From: Cyanobium sp. NIES-981
GTDB lineage: Bacteria > Cyanobacteriota > Cyanobacteriia > PCC-6307 > Cyanobiaceae
Direction: 5' to 3'
Assembly: GCA_945907085.1 (NCBI GenBank)
Contig: CAMDSS010000091.1
Location: 1-7,506 of the forward strand
Length of the DNA stretch: 7,506 bases
Shown in pieces: positions 1-5,806 of the stretch. The position numbers and the translations under genes were made by a program. Below the pieces are notes generated by a model, which ran no database searches, was not told the DNA's origin, and saw nothing but the letters and a program-made list of their open reading frames with translations. The first letter of the stretch is position 1; each line of letters opens with the position of its first letter.

Positions 1-645
1 CTGGCTGGCGGCCCCCGCCCTCACCGCCAAGACGGGGCGGCCGTTGCGCTCCGAAACCACGCTGTCCTGCAGCAGGGCGCCGTAGCGACGCACCAGGTCT
101 TGCAGCCGATCGCGCCGCTCCCGACGGGCCTCCATGAGCTGGCGACGCAGGCCTTCGAGGGGGGCGCTAGCCCGATCGGCGATGCGTCCGCCCTCTTCAA
201 GGGAAAACAGCAGGCGTTGCTCCAGGTCCGGAAGCGTGCGCAACGCGCTCAGCAAGGCCGTACACACGGGCCGCAGCTCGGGCTCATCGATGGCGCGCCT
301 GAGGCGCCGCGCCGCCGCCAGCGTGGTGGCCACATCGAGCAGGGACTCACCGCCAGCGCAGCCCCCCTTGGCGCAGTGGGCCACCACCCCAGCGATATCG
401 GCAACCCCTTGGAAGCTCAAGCCGCCCCCCCCGGCCGCCGCCATCAACCCATCAAGGCCCAGCAGTTCGGTGGTTTCAGCCAGTAGGGATTGGCTGTGCT
501 CGAGGCTCTCGGGCAGGGGGAGGGCAAGGCAGGCCCGTTGGCCCGCCGTGGTGCTGGCAAAGATGGCCAACTGCTCAGCAAGCCGCGGCCACTCCAACAA
601 CCCCAGCGCCTCGGCCTGAATGGTGGTCACCGCTGGATCGCTCAC
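1..645 (-). CDS. mutS2: MutS2-family ATPase/nuclease, N-terminal 215 residues (3' end outside window)
   Basis: The frame is open from a GTG at 645 down to base 1 and codes for 215 residues; the family is usually about 780-800 residues, so roughly the last three quarters lie outside the window. What is visible is the MutS2 N-terminal region: an early L-x-W-P-R-L-A-E-Q-L segment at about residues 18-27, a helical lever/clamp-like stretch, and the characteristic D-S-V-V-S-E-R-N-G-R-P-V-L-A-V motif near residues 192-206. The Walker ATPase core and the C-terminal Smr nuclease domain would lie beyond the edge. MutS2 proteins are MutS paralogues acting on branched DNA (recombination control) or on stalled, collided ribosomes; which role applies here cannot be told. 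The GTG start overlaps the TGA of the upstream VOC gene (GTGA, 645-642) and no Shine-Dalgarno is seen, suggesting translational coupling. Codon use is GC-rich like the other flank genes. Confidence 0.88.
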   Translation of the reverse strand, partial: MSDPAVTTIQAEALGLLEWPRLAEQLAIFASTTAGQRACLALPLPESLEHSQSLLAETTELLGLDGLMAAAGGGGLSFQGVADIAGVVAHCAKGGCAGGESLLDVATTLAAARRLRRAIDEPELRPVCTALLSALRTLPDLEQRLLFSLEEGGRIADRASAPLEGLRRQLMEARRERRDRLQDLVRRYGALLQDSVVSERNGRPVLAVRAGAASQ

Positions 646-1106
646 CCGAGCCGCGCCGGAATGGACGCCTGCCCCGCCACGTTGGACGGGATGCCTTCTG
701 CGGGCTCGTACAACATCTCGAGCCAGTTGCCCTCGGGATCCTGCACATAAAAACTGGCCGTACCGTCGCGGTGGTCATGGACGGGGCCGACGCTGTGGCC
801 CGTGGCGCTCAGCTGGGCGTGGATGGCATCCACCTCGGAACGGCACTTGAAATGGAAGGCGAAATGGGGGCCGGCGGCCTTGTAGGCCGGACTCAGCAGG
901 GCCACGCCATCGCCGGTTTCAGGCGACTGCAGATAGGCCCAATCCTCAGCCTGCCAGGTCAATCTCAGCCCAAGGGAGCGGTAAAAGGAAACGGCACGTT
1001 CCATGTCTTCGACCCGAAGGGCGACGTGGCCTAGCCGGTGGGCGGAGCCAGGCTTGTTCACCAGGCCAGGACTGTTGGCCGGGTCATGTCTGTTAGGGGT
1101 TGCCAT
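642..1106 (-). CDS. VOC-superfamily protein (glyoxalase/bleomycin-resistance/dioxygenase fold)
   Basis: A 154-residue protein with one vicinal-oxygen-chelate domain made of two beta-alpha-beta-beta-beta halves. The first half begins at R-L-G-H-V-A-L-R-V (about residues 24-32) and continues with M-E-R-A-V-S-F-Y-R-S-L-G-L. The second has H-F-A-F-H-F (81-86), an S-F-Y-V-Q-D-P-E-G-N-W-L-E segment (118-130) and ends in E-M-L-Y-E-P. His27, His81 or His85, and Glu130 sit where VOC enzymes place metal ligands, so a metal-dependent isomerase, lyase or dioxygenase is plausible. The substrate cannot be assigned, and lactoylglutathione lyase is only one possibility. The first ~20 residues are polar and precede the fold; the GTG at Val16 is an alternative start. 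No Shine-Dalgarno is seen before the ATG at 1106. The gene is directly upstream of mutS2 with overlapping stop/start, so the two are probably co-transcribed. It is divergent from the efflux MFS gene across 114 bp, but its GC-rich composition groups it with mutS2. Confidence 0.85.
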   Translation of the reverse strand: MATPNRHDPANSPGLVNKPGSAHRLGHVALRVEDMERAVSFYRSLGLRLTWQAEDWAYLQSPETGDGVALLSPAYKAAGPHFAFHFKCRSEVDAIHAQLSATGHSVGPVHDHRDGTASFYVQDPEGNWLEMLYEPAEGIPSNVAGQASIPARLG

Positions 1107-1220
1107 GGCATATCGATTGCTGATTTCATTCTCAACGGCCTTTGACCAGGCCGGCGAGGCGGCGGCGAAGCCAAAATTCAGTGATCGTCCAGACTAGATC
1201 CTCCAAAGCCCATTCAGATC
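1107..1220. promoter_or_regulatory. Divergent intergenic region between the VOC gene and the efflux MFS gene
   Basis: These 114 bp must hold the 5' regions of both divergent genes. I could not identify a convincing -35/-10 pair in either direction or an operator-like palindrome. The only clear structure is a 6-bp inverted repeat, CGGCCT (1136-1141) and AGGCCG (1148-1153), separated by six bases. It has no T-run on either strand, so it is not a standard terminator. The composition here is intermediate, so the left boundary of the low-GC cassette probably falls in or just after this interval. No regulator gene is adjacent. Confidence 0.4.
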
Positions 1221-2798
1221 GTGACAGCCAGGCAAGCTGGTCAACCCAGCAGCTTCTGGATCACCAACCGAGGCGTGGTTGCCATCTGCTATTTGGTCCT
1301 AGTCGTCATCTTTTTTGCGACTGACGCGATAGGCGGACCAGCTCGCGCCTACGTCAGCGGTGACCTGGGCAGCACTCCCTTCATCAGTGCGTGGTTCTCC
1401 CTGACATTCCTGATCGCAGCTGTCCTCATCATGCCGCTGGTCGGCAGCCTGCAAAAAAAATTCGGAACAAAAAAGTTAACCACAATTGGCTGCGGAGTTT
1501 TCGGAATAGCTTGCATTGCGAGCTCGCTTGCCCAAGAGCCATCGTTCTTTATCGCAATGCGAGCCCTCCAAGGGCTAGGAGGAGGAATCATTCCAGGCTG
1601 TGCTGGAGGCTACCTAGGTGGACAGCTCGGAGAAAAATACAATCCAATCGGCAAAGGATTATCTGCACTTGGCCTAGTTATTGGCGGAACGGGTGGAATC
1701 TCTATATCAGCATTTTTCACTTGGAACATGAGTTGGAGAATACTGTATTTGAGCCTAGGAATCGCGATATTGGCCACCGTAGCAGCGATCCAGAAACTGA
1801 TGCCAGAGTCCACATACGAACCGAAAACAGAAATCAACTGGCCAGACTACTTACTAATGGCTGGAGGCTTTGGAACCGCGATGGCCCTAGCAGAAGTAGG
1901 GAACCAAAGAGAATGGCTAAACAGCAACACATTTGTTGCCCTAGGAGTCACATCAGCGGCCCTACTCGGACTATTTGGGTGGAAATTGTCAGAGGGCTCG
2001 TCGCTGTTCGACCTTAGAATATTCAAAGACGTCAACTTCTGCATATCGACTTTCAACCTTAGCGTGTTGATGTTTTTACTGTTTTCAGTGTTTGCCATCA
2101 TCCCTCGCTTCCTCACGATTGTAACTGGCAACACAATCAGCAATTATGGCGCAGCCTCGCTATCGCTTTGGCTTACAAGTACATTTGCAGCCTTCTTAGT
2201 GAGTCCCGGAGTCAATCCATTCGTAATTGCCAAAAACATTAAAACGAAAAAAATACTTGCCAGCATCTGCATCGCAGGCCTTGGGATGACAACCCTTTGG
2301 ATGTCGTACACATCCGCCCAAGAAAGCGACATTAACGTCATGATGAAGTTAGGAGTATTCGGATTCTTCTATGGAATACTCCAATGCCTGGAAATCCAAA
2401 TGAGTTTTGTGACGATGCCTCCCTTGCTGATGACATCAGCAGCTTCAATTCTCTTCTTCTGCAGCAATTTACAAAAAGCATTAGCTGGCAGCATCAATGC
2501 TGCCATTCTCACCGTTACCTCCCAAGGAAGTTGGGACACTTTCAGGGGGGCCATAACCGAAGACAATGCAGCTCTGATACCCTTCAAAAACAGCATTCTT
2601 GGCCATCCTAATGGCCCTGATGGATCCAATTGGAGTGCAGGATCCCTCGAGCTCATCAATCGCGCTATCGCGAAGCAAGCCGAAGTCCTCAGTTTCATTG
2701 ATGTATCCCACTGGATCGGGGTCGTACTCCTTGTCAGCTGCTTCCTCCCCCTCCTGCACCGAGAGGCTAAAGCAAACAAAGATTCTGGGAAAGCGTAG
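1221..2798 (+). CDS. DHA2-family major facilitator, EmrB/QacA-type multidrug efflux antiporter
   Basis: A 525-residue very hydrophobic protein, the usual size for 14-TM DHA2 drug:H+ antiporters. The first membrane segment (about 18-34) ends with Asp35, where family members carry an acidic residue in TM1. A motif A-like loop, G-S-L-Q-K-K-F-G-T-K-K, is at 75-85; motif B, R-A-L-Q-G-L-G-G-G, is at 114-122. A motif C-like G-L-V-I-G-G-T-G-G is at 151-159, followed by W-R at 172-173. S-L-F-D-L-R-I-F (261-268) matches the DHA2 'LFDLRLF' signature after the central helices, and N-L-Q-K-A-L-A-G-S-I (416-425) lies near TM13. The start is GTG at 1221: an in-frame TGA at 1182-1184 closes the frame upstream, no ATG lies between, and the first TM follows immediately. 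No Shine-Dalgarno is visible. The gene is followed 35 bp later by its EmrA-type adaptor, so the pair should form the inner-membrane part of a tripartite pump. The substrate is unknown. Motif A lacks the usual Asp and motif C lacks Pro. Most of the gene is AT-richer than the flanks. Confidence 0.88.
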   Translation: MTARQAGQPSSFWITNRGVVAICYLVLVVIFFATDAIGGPARAYVSGDLGSTPFISAWFSLTFLIAAVLIMPLVGSLQKKFGTKKLTTIGCGVFGIACIASSLAQEPSFFIAMRALQGLGGGIIPGCAGGYLGGQLGEKYNPIGKGLSALGLVIGGTGGISISAFFTWNMSWRILYLSLGIAILATVAAIQKLMPESTYEPKTEINWPDYLLMAGGFGTAMALAEVGNQREWLNSNTFVALGVTSAALLGLFGWKLSEGSSLFDLRIFKDVNFCISTFNLSVLMFLLFSVFAIIPRFLTIVTGNTISNYGAASLSLWLTSTFAAFLVSPGVNPFVIAKNIKTKKILASICIAGLGMTTLWMSYTSAQESDINVMMKLGVFGFFYGILQCLEIQMSFVTMPPLLMTSAASILFFCSNLQKALAGSINAAILTVTSQGSWDTFRGAITEDNAALIPFKNSILGHPNGPDGSNWSAGSLELINRAIAKQAEVLSFIDVSHWIGVVLLVSCFLPLLHREAKANKDSGKA

Positions 2799-2821
2799 TC
2801 TTGCGATAAAGTATGAGTATT

Positions 2822-2827
2822 AGAGGA
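2822..2827 (+). promoter_or_regulatory. Shine-Dalgarno for the adaptor gene, deciding its start
   Basis: AGAGGA ends six bases before the ATG at 2834 and is the best ribosome-binding site near the efflux genes. It lies inside the reading frame that would begin at the earlier ATG (2813), which has no Shine-Dalgarno-like sequence before it. I therefore prefer 2834. Confidence 0.55.
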
Positions 2828-2833
2828 ATCCCG

Positions 2834-3898
2834 ATGGCAACAGATAAAATGCTGCAGCCCGAGGGCGATGAGACTCTTAACACCCAGGGAGAAGATTCGA
2901 AAACCGAAAAAATAAGTCCTTCAAAACAAAAACAAAAAACCTTTGTTGCTGTCACTGCCGTTGCTGGAGCAGCAGGGGCAGGGCTTCTCGCCTACTTTAG
3001 CCATAGCCACTACTTTCCAAGCACAAACGACGCCTATGTCCAGGCCTATACAATCAACGTTTCACCCTATGTGGAGGGGTACATCAAGACAATCAATGTT
3101 GTCCCCAATAAATTTGTCAAGAAAGGTACTCTACTTTATGAAATCGTTCCTCTCCCCTTTCAGCTAACTGTCAAGCAGAAAGAAATGGAGACGGAAGCAG
3201 CGATTCATAAAAAAGCAAGCCTGGAAAAACAACTTCTACAAGCTCAACAAGGCCTGAACGATCAAGCCGAACGGCTATGGCTCATTGATCTCAACGATCA
3301 GCGGTACAAATTTTTAGAAAAAAGGCAAGTTGTGTCTCTGGAAAAAAGCCAAGAGTTTGAAGCCTCAAAGCAAGAGCTAAAGGCCGAGGTCAACAGCGCC
3401 CGCCTCGAAATCGAAAGAGTAAAAACGTTAATTCTCGAACAAGAAGGAAATATAAAAGCCCTAAGAGCCGCAATGAACAATGCAAAAGTCAATCTAAATT
3501 ACACTCGCTATTACGCCCCCATTGATGCCTATGTCAACAATAACTTCTCAATCCGAGCAGGCCAATACGTCAAGCCTGGAGATGTCATGTTCAAGCTAGT
3601 CGACAATACGCAATGGTGGGTTGACGCCAATTTCATGGAATCGCAAATTGGCAGAATTCGCCGTGGGATGCCTGCCAATATCACTCTAGACATGTATCCA
3701 GGAGTAAAATTTTATGGCAATGTGACTACCATCAGCCAGGGCAGCGGAGCCTATTACTCACTTTTGCCCCCCCAAAATGCAACTGGAAATTGGGTGAAAG
3801 TACCACAGCGATTCCCGGTACAAATCAAACTACAACAAAATAGTCGACATCCCTTGCGGGCTGGCTCAACCGCACGGGCTCAAGTCAACACTTTATAG
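2834..3898 (+). CDS. EmrA/HlyD-family periplasmic adaptor (membrane fusion protein)
   Basis: A 354-residue protein from the ATG at 2834 (361 if the upstream ATG at 2813 is used; same frame). A charged, Lys/Gln-rich cytoplasmic tail (1-35) is followed by a single membrane anchor (about 36-56). The first half of the lipoyl-like domain contains T-N-D-A-Y-V-Q-A (64-71) and V-S-P-Y-V-E-G-Y-I. A long alpha-helical hairpin/coiled coil (about 110-213) follows, then the second lipoyl half with Y-Y-A-P-I-D-A-Y-V and R-A-G-Q-Y-V-K-P-G-D. The membrane-proximal beta-barrel part carries the EmrA hallmark L-L-P-P-Q-N-A-T-G-N-W-V-K-V, then P-Q-R-F-P-V-Q-I-K-L (about 310-333). That hallmark separates EmrA-type adaptors for MFS pumps from RND adaptors such as AcrA. 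The protein bridges the upstream DHA2 transporter to the outer-membrane channel encoded convergently. It lies 35 bp after the MFS stop, very likely in the same operon. The gene is low in GC. Confidence 0.9.
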   Translation: MATDKMLQPEGDETLNTQGEDSKTEKISPSKQKQKTFVAVTAVAGAAGAGLLAYFSHSHYFPSTNDAYVQAYTINVSPYVEGYIKTINVVPNKFVKKGTLLYEIVPLPFQLTVKQKEMETEAAIHKKASLEKQLLQAQQGLNDQAERLWLIDLNDQRYKFLEKRQVVSLEKSQEFEASKQELKAEVNSARLEIERVKTLILEQEGNIKALRAAMNNAKVNLNYTRYYAPIDAYVNNNFSIRAGQYVKPGDVMFKLVDNTQWWVDANFMESQIGRIRRGMPANITLDMYPGVKFYGNVTTISQGSGAYYSLLPPQNATGNWVKVPQRFPVQIKLQQNSRHPLRAGSTARAQVNTL

Positions 3899-3909
3899 CA
3901 AAAATTGTT

Positions 3910-5586
3910 TCAAGGAGTATTGGCAAGAGTCAAAGGCAAAAGAACAGGCACGGAGGGCTTCGTTGGCACAGGCAATAGCTCCCGAAGCAGTTGGGCATAG
4001 CTAAGATTAGCGTCTGTAACTGCTTCAGCTCGCTGCTCCAGCGCAATGGTCAGCTTTGTCACAGTATCGGAAAGGTCGGTATAGTTTGCTAACCCAAACT
4101 CATAGCGGGCTCTTGCATCACGATAGGCCTCACGTGCGGCGCGAAAAGAGGAATTAGCAGCACCTATTTGCTCTATAGCAGCTGTATGATCAAAATAGGC
4201 CGTCTCCAACCTTTGCCGGATTGCATTGCGTTCTTCAGCCTCCGCTTGCGCGGATTGCTCAGCAGCAGCCTTAGTGGCAGCAACCTGACCCGATGTGATA
4301 CCAGCATCAAACAAACGCCAATTCATCCTTAAACCAGCGGCCCATTCAGATTGCTGGTTCTGCAGGGAAGGAACAACTGCTCCCTGACCACAGCAATTAT
4401 TGATATTGATATTGGATTGGTTGATCTGGGAAGGGCTATACCCAGCCCCAATAAAAAGCCGCAAGGTAGGCAGAAGCTCAGCAGCCTGGCGATCAGCTTC
4501 CTTCAGCAGGACCGCGCGTGCAGCCTGTATGGCCTGCAAACTTGGATTATCTTGAAACCCCTTGATGATGGTTTGTTCAAGATTTAGCGGCCAAGGAGGT
4601 TGCAAACGAACGGCATCCTTCGCAACCAACGTCACATCAAATGAGACATTAATAAGATTGCTCAATCTTCTTTGGCTACTTTTTTGAATGGCCTTTGCTT
4701 TCATTAGTCGAAAGCGACTTTGCTCCAAAACAGAGTCTGCTCGCAACACGTCAATCCGAGGCACAAGGCCAACAGCTTTAATCTGCAGAATTTGATCCCG
4801 AATCAGGGTATCATTATTAACCACAACTTGCCTAATGCGGACAAGTTGATCCGCTAACTGAAGTGCATAATATGCCTGGCTAACATCCAACTGAAGCTGC
4901 CTTAATCGGCTTCCATAGAGCTGCTCGGACTCCAGAAGCTTTTTTTCGGCTTTACCCAAAGAAGCATCCCTCTCGAAGCTGATGAGCTCATAATCCACCC
5001 GTAACCCAGCAAGCCCCGTCAAAAGATTGGTCTGATAACTATTCGTGCCTCCAGTGGGGACATAAAAAGCCGAATTGGGGGAATAGATCGCCTCGTTTCC
5101 CTGCAGGGCTTGATTTGAATCAAATCTCTGGCCATAACCGCCGCCGAGATCAAGACTCAGTATGGGGAAAAAACGTCCTCTAATCGAACGAAGCGTAGCT
5201 CGCTGCTCATCGACAAAAGCAATTTGCCTTTTGAGTTTTGGATCATTATTGACAGCCAAGGCAAGTGCTTCCTGCAAATCAACCGAAACTTTTCTTTGAA
5301 TAGCGACCTCATTGGGTTGATCAGGCAAAGCACCCGCAGCAGGAGCAGGAAGTCCTCTCAGCAAAGGGCGCATATCTTTCTGTTCTTCCGGCTTGACGAT
5401 AGAAAGCGGCGGAGCAATCAGGTTGAGCTGATCAATTTCTTTCTGATAGATCTCAAAACTGCGCATCAAGGACTTGATCCCTGCAGGCTTAGGACTGGCC
5501 GACGCAACAGCCAAGGGCAAACTAAAGATCAACAGGCCTGAAGCTGCCCCCATGAGCACAGCTGTTTCCCTGACAGTGCAGATCAT
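3910..5586 (-). CDS. TolC-family outer-membrane efflux channel
   Basis: A 558-residue protein from the ATG at 5586. The N-terminus looks like a signal peptide: a short basic start, a hydrophobic core at about residues 9-27 and an A-S-A cleavage-like site near 28-30. A Pro-rich linker (about 57-100) follows, as often seen in cyanobacterial TolC proteins. Then come two outer-membrane efflux repeats. The first starts V-S-V-D-L-Q-E-A-L-A-L-A-V-N-N-D-P-K-L (about 100-118). The second starts L-N-L-E-Q-T-I-I-K-G-F-Q-D-N-P-S-L (334-350). A late R-Y-E-F-G-L-A-N-Y-T-D-L (494-505) is typical of the second repeat's helices. It should form the trimeric duct for the EmrA/EmrB-like pair. The frame stays open upstream to 5940, overlapping the HPP-like gene out of frame, but that extension looks like noise. 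Met130 (ATG at 5553) is an alternative start. A possible loop around 391-400 is Asn/Ile-rich and ends in a Cys-Cys pair, odd for an outer-membrane protein. The gene is low in GC and convergent with the adaptor. Confidence 0.88.
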   Translation of the reverse strand: MICTVRETAVLMGAASGLLIFSLPLAVASASPKPAGIKSLMRSFEIYQKEIDQLNLIAPPLSIVKPEEQKDMRPLLRGLPAPAAGALPDQPNEVAIQRKVSVDLQEALALAVNNDPKLKRQIAFVDEQRATLRSIRGRFFPILSLDLGGGYGQRFDSNQALQGNEAIYSPNSAFYVPTGGTNSYQTNLLTGLAGLRVDYELISFERDASLGKAEKKLLESEQLYGSRLRQLQLDVSQAYYALQLADQLVRIRQVVVNNDTLIRDQILQIKAVGLVPRIDVLRADSVLEQSRFRLMKAKAIQKSSQRRLSNLINVSFDVTLVAKDAVRLQPPWPLNLEQTIIKGFQDNPSLQAIQAARAVLLKEADRQAAELLPTLRLFIGAGYSPSQINQSNININNCCGQGAVVPSLQNQQSEWAAGLRMNWRLFDAGITSGQVAATKAAAEQSAQAEAEERNAIRQRLETAYFDHTAAIEQIGAANSSFRAAREAYRDARARYEFGLANYTDLSDTVTKLTIALEQRAEAVTDANLSYAQLLRELLPVPTKPSVPVLLPLTLANTP

Positions 5587-5642
5587 TGCCCTTTTAGCGC
5601 AGACCAATTGCTCTCCAAGCAAGCCCCACATCAGCGCAAGCA

Positions 5643-5650
5643 GCGATCGC
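5643..5650. repeat. HIP1 octameric palindrome
   Basis: GCGATCGC is the highly iterated palindrome over-represented in many cyanobacterial genomes. Only this perfect copy was noticed in the window, which is no more than weak support for a cyanobacterial origin. Confidence 0.6.
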
Positions 5651-5768
5651 CAATGATCACCAAAAATCAACACCTTCAGCCTAAACCCATAACCTAAAAC
5701 CATTGGACAGCCAACTGGTGCAACCAAAACGGCAGGGAAACCTCCCCAATTGTTGACCAGCTGATCGG

Positions 5769-5795
5769 AAAGCCTTTTGGCTACCCACCAGCCAA
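5769..5795 (-). terminator. Possible weak terminator after the HPP-like gene (two competing hairpins)
   Basis: On the minus strand, 12 bases after the HPP-like stop codon, TTGGCT (5795-5790) pairs perfectly with AGCCAA (5782-5777) across a 7-base loop. The AGCC of that second arm can instead pair with GGCT (5774-5771) across AAAA, followed by TTCC. The stems are short and there is no real T-run, so termination would be inefficient or the structures may have no role. The position, just downstream of a gene end, is what makes it worth listing. Confidence 0.25.
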
Positions 5796-5806
5796 CAGCT
5801 CGATCC

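Larger units (their letters stand above)
1221..5586. other. Low-GC tripartite efflux cassette (probable acquired island)
   Basis: Sampled blocks inside the three efflux genes are about 40-42% G+C (24/60 at 3181-3240, 25/60 at 1441-1500), against 44/60 at 6001-6060 in the right flank. AT-rich codons such as AGA, ATA and AAA are frequent inside and scarce outside. The block holds exactly one functional unit: transporter, adaptor and channel. It sits between gene pairs transcribed together on the minus strand. Both edges are gradual (34/60 at 1201-1260, 32/60 at 5701-5760), which leaves the exact junctions unclear. No transposase, integrase, tRNA or flanking direct repeat is seen, so calling it an island rests on composition and gene order only. 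Confidence 0.6.
5587..5806. promoter_or_regulatory. Intergenic region upstream of the TolC-type gene, with a HIP1 site
   Basis: These 220 bp separate the stop of the HPP-like gene from the chosen TolC start, and the TolC promoter should be here. On the minus strand a weak pair can be drawn (TTGGCT, 17 bases, TATGGG, within about 5675-5715), but it matches the sigma-70 consensus poorly and I do not rely on it. A HIP1 octamer, GCGATCGC, lies at 5643-5650. The TolC frame stays open across the interval without recognisable protein similarity. Composition is intermediate (32/60 at 5701-5760), so the right edge of the low-GC cassette probably falls here. Confidence 0.4.

Noticed and set aside
100..619. 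Plus-strand open frames of 128 and 161 residues over the mutS2 region
   Set aside because: They are antisense to a recognisable MutS2 coding sequence, Arg/Ala/Pro-rich and typical of chance frames in high-GC DNA.
1136..1153. Inverted repeat CGGCCT-N6-AGGCCG as a terminator or operator
   Set aside because: The stem is only six base pairs, there is no T-run on either strand, and a GC-rich region gives such repeats by chance.
2813..2833. Upstream ATG at 2813 as the adaptor start
   Set aside because: It has no Shine-Dalgarno-like sequence before it, while AGAGGA is well spaced before the ATG at 2834; it remains possible because many cyanobacterial genes lack such a site.
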